A DNA stretch of 64,000 bases, taken from NCBI GenBank assembly GCA_963771905.1, contig CAVYVI010000003.1:62001-126000 (forward strand). The letters are read 5' to 3'. The notes beneath the pieces are model-generated. The model worked only from the letters and a program-made list of their open reading frames with translations. It did not search any database and was not told the DNA's origin. Source of the DNA: Palsa-147 sp963771905. Lineage in GTDB: Bacteria > Acidobacteriota > Terriglobia > Acidiferrales > UBA7541. How positions within the stretch are numbered: position 1 is the stretch's first letter; the number at the start of each line of letters is the position of its first letter. This document shows, piece by piece, positions 18,401 through 26,874 of the stretch. Both the position numbers and the translations under genes were made by a program.

Positions 18401-19035
18401 GATTCGGAAATCACTACACGCTGTTTGGAAATTACACGTACAGCAAAGCGTTCGATACCTCGACGGACTTCAACACGGATTACGGTCCACAGGATCCGAC
18501 GGATTTGGGCGCGGATCGGGGTCTCTCCGAATTCGATGAACGGCACAAACTCGTGATCGCGGGAATCTTCGACAGCCCGTGGAAACAGCCGATTCTGGCC
18601 GGCTTCCAGCTCGCCCCGATTTTCAGCTATCACAGTGGGCATCCTTTCAACTTGCTGGCGGGCGGCGAAGTAAATGGCGATAACCACACGACCAACGAAC
18701 GTCCCATTGGTGCGCCGCGCGATAGTGGCCTGGGACCAAACATGATCGATTTTGACATGCGCCTGAGCTGGGAACACAAACTCGGTGAGAAACTCAAACT
18801 TCAGTTGACCGCCGAAGGTTTCAACATCGCGAACCGGACGAACTATGCCAGCGTGAACAACGAAGTCGGGCCCTTCTTCGGATTGACCCCAGGGTTCACC
18901 ACATTCAACGTAAAAGGGATAAAACCCGGCACGGTTTTGTCGAACGGAGACATCGCCGGGCCCAGCACGCCATTGGGATTTACGTCGGCGCTTGCCAAGC
19001 GAGAGGTTCAGCTCGGCGCGCGCTTTACTTTCTGA
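15493..19035 (+). CDS. Oar-type TonB-dependent receptor with carboxypeptidase-regulatory-like domain
   Basis: A 1180-residue outer-membrane protein. Signal peptide MKPISLLVFAVACLLLAPSATRAQ, then a beta-sandwich CarboxypepD_reg-like domain (GNIAGTVIDPSGGVIPKV...GYRLAGLPPATYTL, about 30-115), a plug domain (DDAGGVRPTVSQDAVQEFQVNRSNYTAEL, SGASINIVTKSGTNDVHGSLF, about 120-265), and a large 22-strand-type barrel ending in aromatic ARFTF. AAGGAG at 15482-15487 supports ATG 15493. Such receptors are abundant in Acidobacteriota and their substrates are mostly unknown. Here it heads a run of acyl-CoA genes and carries motif copy B upstream, so uptake of a lipid-like or hydrophobic substrate is a reasonable inference. 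Confidence 0.92.
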   Translation: MKPISLLVFAVACLLLAPSATRAQGVGTSGNIAGTVIDPSGGVIPKVTVVAEEPVRGFKFTAATESNGGYRLAGLPPATYTLTARTAGFQTEVLKGVVVNVGETTIADFHLRLAAAATEVEVNAEPPVVETERGSQADTLTEQYITDLPIDRRDYLTYTLLLPGVADSTRLADDQDFRVKQTPQSGLSFYGSNGRGNSITVDGGEAQDDAGGVRPTVSQDAVQEFQVNRSNYTAELGGASGASINIVTKSGTNDVHGSLFSFFRNDAMDARDPFAFSQALAPGAVFDPLAPDVSGEPIKNTLQRYQFGGNVGLPIQKDKTFLFASFEGLLQDAQNAVPLLTDTSIFRPTTDQQAAIAAAAAAGTSPVTCFSGALATGLGLPTTLPGAACAATLTGVLTLSPTVNPYSAFLVNQFESNGGLFPYNTREYLASVRLDHRFSETDQISFIYRYAHDLEENPDVQSLTGFSAGSSTHDYDNNLQGAWFHQFSPRTLNEFRAQWDYNGFNVIPNEPGEVGLQISGYANNLGTNIFLPNLTILRRTEIADNVTMIRGKHTMKFGGSELLRGNHTESHTFLPGRFVFGTLPGSLLSPYLASTGLTSLQAASYALPEVFQQAYGDPDYPAYTRPLTGLYWQDSWAIASNLTLDFGVRYEIDSQFQPLNTYYGDVGPRVSFAWDPFKDHKTVIRGGYGIFYGPVDAQIAQVDLSLGVLNKDHSTVENQHNTSQIPDQVNNVVNTCGISFAGFPIFPGGTSSPCTRYISIYVDPINGAPGLPLATAPVLFSTLFASGPNGGAIGCTTPPPGSEACITPAAAGALGIIQANSGPLAPLTVLFSNPPNYKPPYSQQASIGIEREIAPGFSVSVSGIYSHTLRLPVAIDTNLQPTTPLSTITLANGKTVSYRNWNTSALTDPVAGLESSGPGAGGVYPCAVTPNGFGQPTSPCFVNPLIVQNNQYTSAASALYEGGIIEVKKRFGNHYTLFGNYTYSKAFDTSTDFNTDYGPQDPTDLGADRGLSEFDERHKLVIAGIFDSPWKQPILAGFQLAPIFSYHSGHPFNLLAGGEVNGDNHTTNERPIGAPRDSGLGPNMIDFDMRLSWEHKLGEKLKLQLTAEGFNIANRTNYASVNNEVGPFFGLTPGFTTFNVKGIKPGTVLSNGDIAGPSTPLGFTSALAKREVQLGARFTF

Positions 19036-19054
19036 CATAACGTAATTTGAGCCT

Positions 19055-19090
19055 CCGGGCCAGGGAGTCATCCCCGACTCCTCGGCCCGG
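19055..19090 (+). terminator. Strong stem-loop between TonB receptor and catabolic genes
   Basis: CCGGGCC (19055-19061) pairs with GGCCCGG (19084-19090); AGGGAGTC (19062-19069) and GACTCCTC (19076-19083) extend the stem with one mismatch and one G-U. The loop is 6 nt. There is no U-tract, so it may act as an mRNA-stability or partial-termination element that lets the receptor be made in excess over the enzymes. Confidence 0.45.
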
Positions 19091-19205
19091 CACGCTCGAA
19101 CGTTCGTGCGCTTCATGCTTCGTGAGTTATGCTTCAGGCCTCATCCGTCTTTGCTGGTGGCTGGGATTCAAAACGAATGAGAACTCTTGTACGGCAGCCG
19201 ATTGA

Positions 19206-19997
19206 ATGCTGAACGAAACCGCTAGCAACATGCACGTCAAGCAGCTTTTCGATCTCACTGGGCGTGTCGCAATTGTCACCGGCGGATCAGTGGGCCTCGG
19301 GCGCCAAATGGCGGAAGCCCTGGCCGAAATGGGGGCGGACCTCGTCCTTTGCGCCCGAAAAAAGGAACGGTGCGAGCGAGAAGCCGAAGAACTGAGGACG
19401 CTTGGCGTGCAAACTTTGCCGCTCGCGTGCGACGTTAAAGATGCCGCGAGCATTCAAGCGGTCGCCGAGGCCACCGTCAAACAATTTGGGCGGATCGACA
19501 TCTTGATCAATAACGCCGGCACATCGTGGGGCGCCCCAGTCGAAGCGATGACTCTCGAGCAGTGGAATAAAGTCATCGAAACCAATCTGACCGGAACGTT
19601 TCTGTTTTCGCAAGCGGTAGGCAAAATCATGATCGCCCAGCGCCGCGGAAAGATCATCAACATCGCCTCCGTCGCCGGGCTGCGTGGTTCATCTCCAAAA
19701 TTCTCCGCCATCGGCTACAGCGCCAGTAAAGGCGGTGTGATCATTTTCACGAAAGACCTCGCGTGCAAGTGGGGCATGCACAACATTCAGGTAAATGCGA
19801 TTGCACCTGGCTGGTTTCCGACCGACATGTCGGAAAAAGTCATCGAACGGAACAAAGAGGCGCTCTTGGCAACTATACCTTTGGGCCGATTCGGCGGGCC
19901 GCATGATCTACAAGGCGCCGCTGTTTTTCTCGCTTCCAATGCGTCAGACTTCGTTACCGGACACATCCTTGTGGTCGATGGAGGTCAGTCCGCCTAA
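19206..19997 (+). CDS. Short-chain dehydrogenase/reductase (SDR)
   Basis: A 263-residue classical SDR using NAD(P). The cofactor motif is TGGSVGLG (25-32), with NNAG at 102-105, catalytic Ser155 in INIASVAG, Tyr171 and Lys175 in YSASK, and the C-terminal GHILVVDGGQ. SDRs in acyl-CoA clusters act on hydroxy- or oxoacyl-CoA or on steroid or alcohol groups; the substrate is not readable. ATG 19206 is given; ATG 19230 (MHVKQLFDLTG) is equally possible, as neither has a good ribosome-binding site. It is the first enzyme gene after the receptor, and the acyl-CoA synthetase starts 17 nt later. Confidence 0.88.
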   Translation: MLNETASNMHVKQLFDLTGRVAIVTGGSVGLGRQMAEALAEMGADLVLCARKKERCEREAEELRTLGVQTLPLACDVKDAASIQAVAEATVKQFGRIDILINNAGTSWGAPVEAMTLEQWNKVIETNLTGTFLFSQAVGKIMIAQRRGKIINIASVAGLRGSSPKFSAIGYSASKGGVIIFTKDLACKWGMHNIQVNAIAPGWFPTDMSEKVIERNKEALLATIPLGRFGGPHDLQGAAVFLASNASDFVTGHILVVDGGQSA

Positions 19998-20014
19998 GCC
20001 GGGCGAGGCACGCT

Positions 20015-21640
20015 ATGAATATTCCACTCACACCTCTGCGTTTCCTGCGATACGCCGAGCAACAATTTCCACGCAGGACTGCGGTCGTCTGCAACGACGA
20101 CAGATATACGTACGCCCAACTGGGCGAGAGGGTGCGGCGGCTCGCGGGAGCGCTGCGCCAGGCCGGCGTCCAGCCGGGCGATCGAGTCGCTCTCCTCAGT
20201 ACCAATTGTCACCGGTTGCTGGAAGCTTACTATGGCGTTCTGGAAGCCGGCGCCGTTCTGCTGCCGTTGAACATCCGGCTTACACCCAACGAACTCGGCT
20301 ACATTCTGAACGACGCCGGAGCGGCATTCCTTTTCGTGGAGAGACAATTTGTCGGCTTGGCGGAAGCGTTTCGCAACGATATCCCCTCGGTAAGAACATT
20401 TTGCCAACTGGATGGCGCTCCCGAAGCGCCCTGGCTCGATGCGCGCAATTACGAAGCTCTTCTCAGCGCGGCGACGCCTCATCGCGCCGACATCGCGTCG
20501 ATCGACGAAGACGCAGTGGCGGAGCTTTTCTACACCAGCGGCACCAGCGCCAATCCCAAAGGGGTAATGCTCACCCACCGAAATGTGTATCTTCACGCGC
20601 TGCATGTCTGCCTGGGATTCCACATCGAAGCGGCAGCGGTCGAACTCCACACTATTCCTCTCTTCCACGCGAATGGCTGGGGAGTCGCGCATTTCCTGAC
20701 GTTGCTCGGCGGAAGGCACGTGATGATCCAGCGTTTCGATCCGAAAGAAGTTTTTCGGCTCATCGAGAAAGAAGGCGTCCATTCCTGCAGCCTAGTTCCC
20801 ATCATGGCCACCGCTTTGGTGAATTGCCCGGAGCGTCCCAAATACAATTTGAGCAGCCTGCGGCGCATCGTCATCGGCGGTGCCGCGTCGTCGCCGACGC
20901 TCATTCGCGAAGTGGAAGAAAAGCTCGGCTGCGAGTGCTATTCAGGTTACGGTTTGACGGAAACGTCCCCGGCGCTTTCGCTTTCTTCCGGCAAGGCCGA
21001 GATGGAGTGGAAAGGCGAGCAGCGGTATGCAGGCCAGGCGATGTCGGGATTCGCGATTCCCGGCGTGGAAATGCGTGTTGTGGACGCCAACGATAACGAC
21101 GTGCCGCACGATGGCCACTCGATCGGCGAAATCGTCGCACGCGGCGACGGCGTCATGGAAGGCTACTGGCGCCAGCCGGACGCTTCCGCCACAGCTCTTC
21201 GCGGCGGCTGGTTTCACACTGGAGACATGGCCACGCTCAACGAGGACGGCTACTTACTGATTGTCGACCGCAAAAAAGACATCATCGTGAGCGGTGGAGA
21301 AAATATCTCCTCGCTGGAACTCGAAAAAGCCATCCTCGCGCACCCGGCGGTGCTCGAAGCCGCCGTGATTCCCGTTCCAGACGAGAAGTGGGGCGAAGTC
21401 CCCAAAGCGCTTGTGGTTTTGAAGCCAGATGCTGCCGCGACGGAATCCGAACTTATCGAGTTCTGCCGCTCACGCCTGGCGCATTACAAATGTTCGCGCT
21501 CATTCGAGTTCGTTGACAGTTTGCCCAAGACGGGCACCGGAAAGATTCTCAAGAAAGATCTCCGCAGAAAATATTGGCAAGGCCAGGACACCATCCGGCC
21601 CGAATCCGTCGAAGCGAAGAGAAAAGGCTCGCCGGCATAG
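20015..21640 (+). CDS. Acyl-CoA synthetase (AMP-forming, FadD-like)
   Basis: A 541-residue adenylate-forming ligase that activates a carboxylic acid with ATP and CoA, the entry step of beta-oxidation. Motifs: P-loop YTSGTSANPKG (about 172-182), A5 region SGYGLTETSPALS, A7 GWFHTGDMA, A8 DRKKDIIVSGGENISSLELE, and A10 lysine region PKTGTGKILKKDLR. The long-chain or aromatic preference cannot be read from these. It is co-directional with SDR (17 nt before) and the acyl-CoA dehydrogenase pair (21 nt after). This fits one operon for uptake, activation and oxidation of an acid substrate. Confidence 0.92.
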   Translation: MNIPLTPLRFLRYAEQQFPRRTAVVCNDDRYTYAQLGERVRRLAGALRQAGVQPGDRVALLSTNCHRLLEAYYGVLEAGAVLLPLNIRLTPNELGYILNDAGAAFLFVERQFVGLAEAFRNDIPSVRTFCQLDGAPEAPWLDARNYEALLSAATPHRADIASIDEDAVAELFYTSGTSANPKGVMLTHRNVYLHALHVCLGFHIEAAAVELHTIPLFHANGWGVAHFLTLLGGRHVMIQRFDPKEVFRLIEKEGVHSCSLVPIMATALVNCPERPKYNLSSLRRIVIGGAASSPTLIREVEEKLGCECYSGYGLTETSPALSLSSGKAEMEWKGEQRYAGQAMSGFAIPGVEMRVVDANDNDVPHDGHSIGEIVARGDGVMEGYWRQPDASATALRGGWFHTGDMATLNEDGYLLIVDRKKDIIVSGGENISSLELEKAILAHPAVLEAAVIPVPDEKWGEVPKALVVLKPDAAATESELIEFCRSRLAHYKCSRSFEFVDSLPKTGTGKILKKDLRRKYWQGQDTIRPESVEAKRKGSPA

Positions 21641-21661
21641 CGAAACGGCAAGGAGCGCTGC

Positions 21662-22849
21662 ATGGATCTCAATCTCAGTCCCGACGAGCTGCAGTTCCGC
21701 AATGAATTCCGCGCGTGGCTCGAAGCCAACGTTCCCAGAGACTGGGCCGAATGGCGCGAAAAACCTCTCGAAGAATCCTTCCCCTACTTGCGAGTGTGGC
21801 AGCGCAAGCTGTACGAAGGCGGCTGGGCCGCTGTTTCCTGGCCCAAAGAGTACGGCGGCCGCAGTGCGACCTTGATGCAGCAGTCCATCTTCTGGGAAGA
21901 AATGGCTCGGCTCGAAGCGCCGCCGATGGCCAATTCGCTTGGCCTCGGCCTCATCGGCCCTACGATCATCGCTTACGGCACCGAGGCCCAAAAGAAGCGC
22001 TTCGTTCCCAAGATTCTCAGCGCCGAAGAAATCTGGTGCCAGGGCTTTTCGGAGCCGAACGCCGGCTCTGACTTGGCGAGCTTGCAAACGGAAGCACGCA
22101 TGGACGGAAACCACTACGTGGTCAACGGGCAAAAGGTCTGGACCAGCTATGGCTGGATCGGCGATTGGTGCGAGCTCGTGGTCCGCACAGACGCAACCGT
22201 GGCGAAACACAAAGGCCTCACAGTTCTTCTGGTGGATATGAAATCGCCCGGCGTCGAAGTTCGCCCCCTCCGGCAGATGACTGGCGAGTCCGAATTCAAT
22301 GAACTTTTCTTCCGCGACGTGCGCGTTCCCGCGGAAAACGTCCTGGGCAAAGTGAACGACGGCTGGAACGTGGCGATGAGCACTCTGATGTACGAGCGCG
22401 GTTCTTACGGCGCCCGCCTGCATCTTATTTTCAAGCGATACATCTCCCGTCTCATCGAACTCGCTCGAAGCACGCAGCGCAACGGCCGGCCTGCTGCCGA
22501 GGACCCCATCATTCGCCAAAAGCTCGCGCAGTGCAGCGCGGAGATCGAAATCATGCGCTTCAACCAGATGCGCGCGTTCAGCCGCATGACGGCTACGGGC
22601 GTGCCGGGGCCTGAAGGCTCCATCCAGAAAATTTTCTGGAGCGAGCTCAACCAGCGTCTCCAGCAAATTGCGCAGGAGGTGCTCGGTTCCTACGGCCAGC
22701 TCCTGGCCGGCGACCCGCGCGCCATCGACGAAGGAATTTGGTCCTACGCCTACCTGCGCACTCGCGGAAATACGATCGAAGCAGGCACGTCCGAGGTACA
22801 GCGGAACATCATCGGCCATTTCGTTCTCGGCCTGCCCAGAAGCTACTAA
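21662..22849 (+). CDS. Acyl-CoA dehydrogenase, putative catalytic subunit of a heteromeric pair
   Basis: A 395-residue FAD enzyme that introduces the 2,3-double bond in acyl-CoA and passes electrons to ETF. Signatures: WCQGFSEPNAGSDLASLQT (FAD/substrate, about 125-143), NGQKVWTSYG, and RGNTIEAGTSEVQRNIIG at the C-terminus. By hand alignment, the Glu of MCAD (position 376) is replaced by Ala in EAGT, while Glu245 in LMYERGSYG matches the alternative catalytic position of isovaleryl-CoA dehydrogenase. The layout equals the catalytic subunit of the mycobacterial alpha2-beta2 enzymes used for steroid side chains. A second dehydrogenase gene follows after 11 nt. Confidence 0.9.
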   Translation: MDLNLSPDELQFRNEFRAWLEANVPRDWAEWREKPLEESFPYLRVWQRKLYEGGWAAVSWPKEYGGRSATLMQQSIFWEEMARLEAPPMANSLGLGLIGPTIIAYGTEAQKKRFVPKILSAEEIWCQGFSEPNAGSDLASLQTEARMDGNHYVVNGQKVWTSYGWIGDWCELVVRTDATVAKHKGLTVLLVDMKSPGVEVRPLRQMTGESEFNELFFRDVRVPAENVLGKVNDGWNVAMSTLMYERGSYGARLHLIFKRYISRLIELARSTQRNGRPAAEDPIIRQKLAQCSAEIEIMRFNQMRAFSRMTATGVPGPEGSIQKIFWSELNQRLQQIAQEVLGSYGQLLAGDPRAIDEGIWSYAYLRTRGNTIEAGTSEVQRNIIGHFVLGLPRSY

Positions 22850-22860
22850 GGGGATACTCC

Positions 22861-23964
22861 ATGCAATTCGGTTTGAGCGAGAGCCAACAACTGTTGCAAG
22901 ACAACGCCCGGAAATTTTTCGCGGGCGAATGCCCGATCGGCGACGTTCGCCGCCTGATGGAAACCGACACGGCCTTTGACCAGCCGCTATGGACCAAGAT
23001 GACTGCGCAAGGCTACACGGGGATTATTTTTCCTGAGGAGTACGACGGCGTAGGTCTTGGCAAGGTCGAGCTGATTCTCCTGATGGAGGAGGCCGGCCGC
23101 GCTCTTCTGCCGGGTCCGTTTTTTTCAACCGTGGCGCTCGCGGGCGCCGTTTTGAACGAAATTGCTACGCCGGACCAAAAGAAGAAGTTCATCGCACCGA
23201 TTTGCCGCGGCGAGGCGCGCTCGACGGTCGCGATCCTCGAAGCCGGCGCCAGCTGGAATCCCGCGGATATTCACGTTTCTTCTGCGAATGGAAAGATCAG
23301 CGGCGAAAAGCTCTTCGTGAGTGACGCCGCCGCCGCAAACTTCATCCTCGTCGTCGCGCGCGATGGTGTCTTCGCCGTCGATGCCAAGGCGCCGGGAATC
23401 ACGATCAAGGCGATGATCGGCATGGACCTCACGCGCAAACTGTACTCCGTCTCCTTCAACAACACGCCCGTGGAAAAGCTCGGAAGTTCCGCAGGACTCG
23501 CCCGCGCATTCGACATCGCCACGGCATCCCTGGCCGCCGAAATGGTCGGCGGGATGCAGCGCACGCTCGACATTACCGTCGAATACGCGAAAATGCGGAA
23601 GCAGTTTGGCAAGCCGATCGGCATGTTCCAGGCCGTGCAGCACCAATGCGCCGACATGTACCTCGAAACGGAGAGTTCGCGCTCCGCAACATATTATGCG
23701 GCTTGGGCGCTCGAGGAAAACGCGCCCGATGCGGCACTCGCCGTTTCGATCGCAAAGATGTATGCGAGCGACGCCGCTCGTACCGTGGGCAATCGTGGTA
23801 TTCAGGTGCATGGCGGCATGGGCTTCACCTGGGAGAATGACATCCACCTGTATTACCGCCGCGCGAAAGCGTCGGAAACCGCATTCGGCGACGCGACGTT
23901 CCATCGCGAGCGGATTGCCGGCCATGTGATCGATGCCGACGCGAAGCTCGTAAGAAGCGCCTAA
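22861..23964 (+). CDS. Acyl-CoA dehydrogenase, partner subunit lacking the usual catalytic Glu
   Basis: A 367-residue protein of acyl-CoA dehydrogenase fold; the frame is open upstream into the previous gene but MQFGLSESQQLL at ATG 22861 is the usual N-terminus. The FAD-contacting MRKQFGKPIGMFQAVQHQCADMY and the HGGMGFTWENDIHLYYRRAK block are present. At the MCAD position it has ETAFGDATFHRE instead of YEGTSQ, and in helix G SLAAEMVGG instead of LERLVLAGG, so neither known catalytic Glu position is filled. This supports a structural or FAD-sharing partner of the preceding dehydrogenase in an alpha2-beta2 complex (inference). The next gene starts 25 nt later. Confidence 0.88.
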   Translation: MQFGLSESQQLLQDNARKFFAGECPIGDVRRLMETDTAFDQPLWTKMTAQGYTGIIFPEEYDGVGLGKVELILLMEEAGRALLPGPFFSTVALAGAVLNEIATPDQKKKFIAPICRGEARSTVAILEAGASWNPADIHVSSANGKISGEKLFVSDAAAANFILVVARDGVFAVDAKAPGITIKAMIGMDLTRKLYSVSFNNTPVEKLGSSAGLARAFDIATASLAAEMVGGMQRTLDITVEYAKMRKQFGKPIGMFQAVQHQCADMYLETESSRSATYYAAWALEENAPDAALAVSIAKMYASDAARTVGNRGIQVHGGMGFTWENDIHLYYRRAKASETAFGDATFHRERIAGHVIDADAKLVRSA

Positions 23965-23989
23965 GAATACAAGAAAAGAGACATCCGCT

Positions 23990-26116
23990 ATGAGCGACCT
24001 GGTTCAACTCACGAAAGACGGCGACATCGCCATCATCACCATCAAGAATCCGCCCGTGAACGCCCTCAGCCCCGGAGTGCCCGAAGGTATCGCGCGGGCG
24101 ATCGAGCAAATCAACGAAGACGCCGCAGTGAAAGCTGCCGTCCTGATCGGCGACGGACGCACATTCGTCTCCGGCGCCGACATTAAAGAATTCGCCAAAA
24201 TGAGGTCCGGCGAAGGGCGCGGCACCATGAGTTTTCCGGATGTCCTGACGCGCATCGAAAATTCGCGAAAGCCGGTCGTCATGGCCATTCACGGAAGCGC
24301 ACTCGGCGGCGGCCTCGAACTGGCGATGGCCGGCCGTTACCGCGTGGCGGTGCCAAGCGCCCAAGTCGGCCAGCCCGAAGTGAAGCTTGGCATCATTCCC
24401 GGTGCGCATGGGACGCAGCGTCTTCCGCGCCTCGTCGGAGTTGCGAAGGCAGTTGCCATGTGCGCGGAAGGCAATCCCATCCCGGCATCGGAAGCGGTGA
24501 AATTCGGAATCGTCGATCGCTTGATCGAAGGCGATCTGCTTTCCGGCGCCGTTTCTTTCGCCCGCGAAATCGTCGGCAAGCCGGCTCCGAAGACCCGTGA
24601 CAGAAATGAAAAACTGGGCACGCCGCAGGAAAACACAGCCATCTTCGCCGCGGCCCGCGAAACCGCGCGCAAAAAACAACGCGGCATGATCGCGCCGCTC
24701 GCCGCCATCGACGCCGTCGAAGCCGCCACAAAGCTTCCGTTCGACGAAGGCTGCCAGCTGGAACGAAAGCTCTTCACGGAATGCCTCGCCTCGGATCAAT
24801 CCAAAACGCTGATTCACGTTTTCTTCGGCGAGCGCGAAGTCGCGAAAATTCCCGACATTCCGAAGGACACGCCGACGATTCCAGTGAATCGCGCCGCGGT
24901 TGTCGGCGCGGGCACGATGGGCGGCGGCATCGCGATGGTGTTTGCGAACGCCGGAATCCCCGTGCTCCTCAAAGAAGCGGAACAAGCCGCGCTCGATCGC
25001 GGGCTCGCCAATATCCAAAAGAACTACGCGAGTTCCGTCGCACGCGGGCGCTTCACCCAGCAATTCGTCAATGAACGCCTGAAGCTCATCCAGCCGACCG
25101 TCACCTACGACGGCTTCGCGAATGTGGATATGGTCATCGAGGCCGTTTTCGAAGGCATGGCGCTGAAGAAGCAGGTTTTCGGCGAACTCGATCGCATTTG
25201 CAAGCCCGGCGCCATCCTCGCCAGCAACACCTCCACTCTCAACATCGACGAGATTGCGTCGGCCACTTCCCGTCCCGAGTTCGTCATCGGCACCCACTTC
25301 TTCAGTCCCGCAAACGTGATGCGCCTGCTCGAAGTAGTTCGCGGAAACCGAACCAGCAAAGAAGTGATCGCCACAGTCATGCAGCTTTCGAAAAAGCTCG
25401 GAAAAATCGGCGTCCTGGTCGGCAATTGCCGCGGCTTCGTTGGCAACCGCATGTTTCATGGCTACGTCCGCGAATCCGTCTTCCTCGTCGAAGAAGGCGC
25501 GAGCATCGAGGCTGTCGACAAAGCGCTCACCGATTTCGGCATGGCTTTGGGCCCGCTGGCGGTCGGAGACCTGGCCGGGCTCGACGTCGGCTGGCGCATC
25601 CGCAAGGAATATCGCCATCTCGAGAAGCCGGGCATTCGCCAGGCATTCGCGGGCGATAGCCTTTGCGAAATCGGCCGCTTCGGCCAGAAGACCGGCGCGG
25701 GTTGGTACAAGTACGATGAAAAGCGCCAGGCCTCTCCCGATCCCGAAGTCGCCACGCTTGTGCGCAAGTGGGCTGCGGAAGCTGGCATTCCACAGCACGA
25801 AATCTCGGCCGCCGAAATGGTCGATCGCTGCGTCTTCGCACTCGTCAACGAAGGCGCCCGAATTCTCGAAGAGGGCTTCGCTTCGCGCGCGATCGATATC
25901 GACATCATCTACATCAATGGCTACGGATTTCCAGCGTATCGCGGCGGCCCCATGTGGTATGCCGATACCGTGGGGCTCAAGAAGGTTTACGGCCGCGTCC
26001 GCCAGTTTCAGGAACAGCACGGCGAAATCTGGGAGCCCGCACCCTTGCTCAAATACTTGGCCGAGCAGGGCAAGACGTTTGCAGAATTCGTTCGAGGGCA
26101 GGGCGCGATTGCCTAG
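23990..26116 (+). CDS. Bifunctional enoyl-CoA hydratase / 3-hydroxyacyl-CoA dehydrogenase (FadB/EHHADH-like)
   Basis: A 708-residue fusion doing two beta-oxidation steps: hydration of enoyl-CoA and NAD-dependent oxidation of 3-hydroxyacyl-CoA. The N-terminal crotonase domain has SGADIKEFAKM and HGSALGGGLELAMAGRYRVA, with an acidic residue in GQPEVKLGIIPG. The dehydrogenase domain begins with the NAD motif VVGAGTMGGGIAMVFANAG (about 305-323) and carries the catalytic GTHFFSPANVMRLLEVV. Two C-terminal helical domains follow (PLAVGDLAGLDVGWRIRKE, NGYGFPAYRGGPMWYAD). The order matches the peroxisomal-type enzyme. A thiolase is not encoded nearby, so the last step must come from elsewhere. Confidence 0.93.
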   Translation: MSDLVQLTKDGDIAIITIKNPPVNALSPGVPEGIARAIEQINEDAAVKAAVLIGDGRTFVSGADIKEFAKMRSGEGRGTMSFPDVLTRIENSRKPVVMAIHGSALGGGLELAMAGRYRVAVPSAQVGQPEVKLGIIPGAHGTQRLPRLVGVAKAVAMCAEGNPIPASEAVKFGIVDRLIEGDLLSGAVSFAREIVGKPAPKTRDRNEKLGTPQENTAIFAAARETARKKQRGMIAPLAAIDAVEAATKLPFDEGCQLERKLFTECLASDQSKTLIHVFFGEREVAKIPDIPKDTPTIPVNRAAVVGAGTMGGGIAMVFANAGIPVLLKEAEQAALDRGLANIQKNYASSVARGRFTQQFVNERLKLIQPTVTYDGFANVDMVIEAVFEGMALKKQVFGELDRICKPGAILASNTSTLNIDEIASATSRPEFVIGTHFFSPANVMRLLEVVRGNRTSKEVIATVMQLSKKLGKIGVLVGNCRGFVGNRMFHGYVRESVFLVEEGASIEAVDKALTDFGMALGPLAVGDLAGLDVGWRIRKEYRHLEKPGIRQAFAGDSLCEIGRFGQKTGAGWYKYDEKRQASPDPEVATLVRKWAAEAGIPQHEISAAEMVDRCVFALVNEGARILEEGFASRAIDIDIIYINGYGFPAYRGGPMWYADTVGLKKVYGRVRQFQEQHGEIWEPAPLLKYLAEQGKTFAEFVRGQGAIA

Positions 26117-26131
26117 CGGCGCGAGAATTCT

Positions 26132-26851
26132 GTGAGCCGTCTGTTCCTCGTGAGGCACGGACAGGCTTCCTTCCTCGAAGCGGACTACGACAAACTGTCT
26201 CCGCTAGGGGAAACTCAGTCGCGGCTGCTCGGAGAATACTGGGCGCGGCGGAGCATGTTATTTGATCGCATCGCGACTGGCCCCCGAGCGCGGCAGAAAG
26301 ACACCGCGAGGTTCGTTGACGAAGCCTATCGCCGCGCGGGCGCGCAGCTACCGGAAACAATCGTCATGCCGGAATTCGACGAATACGACGGCGAAACCGT
26401 CCTGCGACTCGCGCTTCCGGAACTTCTCGAAACTAGCCGCGAAGTCCGCGAGTCGTACGATTTCTTTACCAGCTCATCCAATCCGCCGGATCGCTCCAAG
26501 CACTTTCAGAAATTCTTTGAAATCGTGGTATCCATGTGGGTTCGCGGAGAAATTCACGTTCCCGGCGTCGAATCCTGGGCGGAATTCTCCGCGCGTGTGA
26601 ATCGCGGAATCTCGCAGTTTATCTCGCGGTGCGGCCACGGCGTGAACGCTGCAATTTTTTGTTCCGGCGGGCCGATCGCCGTAGCCGTCGAACGCGCCTT
26701 GCATCTCGCGTCGCGCGATACGCTGCAAGTCATGTGGATGTCGCGGAACGCTTCCTACACCGAATTTTTATTTTCTGGCGATCGCTTCACCTTGAGCGCT
26801 TTCAATGCCTTCCCTCATCTCGACGATCCATCGTTGCTGACGTATCGTTGA
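26132..26851 (+). CDS. Histidine phosphatase family protein (phosphoglycerate mutase-like)
   Basis: A 239-residue protein with the catalytic LVRHGQ at residues 6-11 and a second His-containing region much reduced (FCSGGPIAVAV instead of the usual SHGG). The substituted second catalytic His position makes activity uncertain. Some proteins of this superfamily act on CoA-linked or small phosphorylated metabolites. Here it sits between FadB and an APH-type kinase in the operon, 15 nt after the former and 23 nt before the latter. A phosphatase beside a small-molecule kinase in a lipid operon is notable. The start is GTG with no strong ribosome-binding site. Confidence 0.75.
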   Translation: MSRLFLVRHGQASFLEADYDKLSPLGETQSRLLGEYWARRSMLFDRIATGPRARQKDTARFVDEAYRRAGAQLPETIVMPEFDEYDGETVLRLALPELLETSREVRESYDFFTSSSNPPDRSKHFQKFFEIVVSMWVRGEIHVPGVESWAEFSARVNRGISQFISRCGHGVNAAIFCSGGPIAVAVERALHLASRDTLQVMWMSRNASYTEFLFSGDRFTLSAFNAFPHLDDPSLLTYR

Positions 26852-26874
26852 ACGGGAATTCGCAAGAGAACACG

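Noticed and set aside
19795..21096. Long 433-codon plus-strand frame overlapping the SDR and acyl-CoA synthetase genes
   Set aside because: Arg/Ser/Pro-rich shadow of two well-supported genes in another frame.
22738..22860. Longer frame for the second acyl-CoA dehydrogenase starting inside the first
   Set aside because: Residues before ATG 22861 do not resemble the family and overlap the conserved C-terminus of the preceding gene.
23825..26158. 777-codon minus-strand frame opposite fadB
   Set aside because: Antisense shadow produced by GC-rich codons; fadB has full domain motifs.
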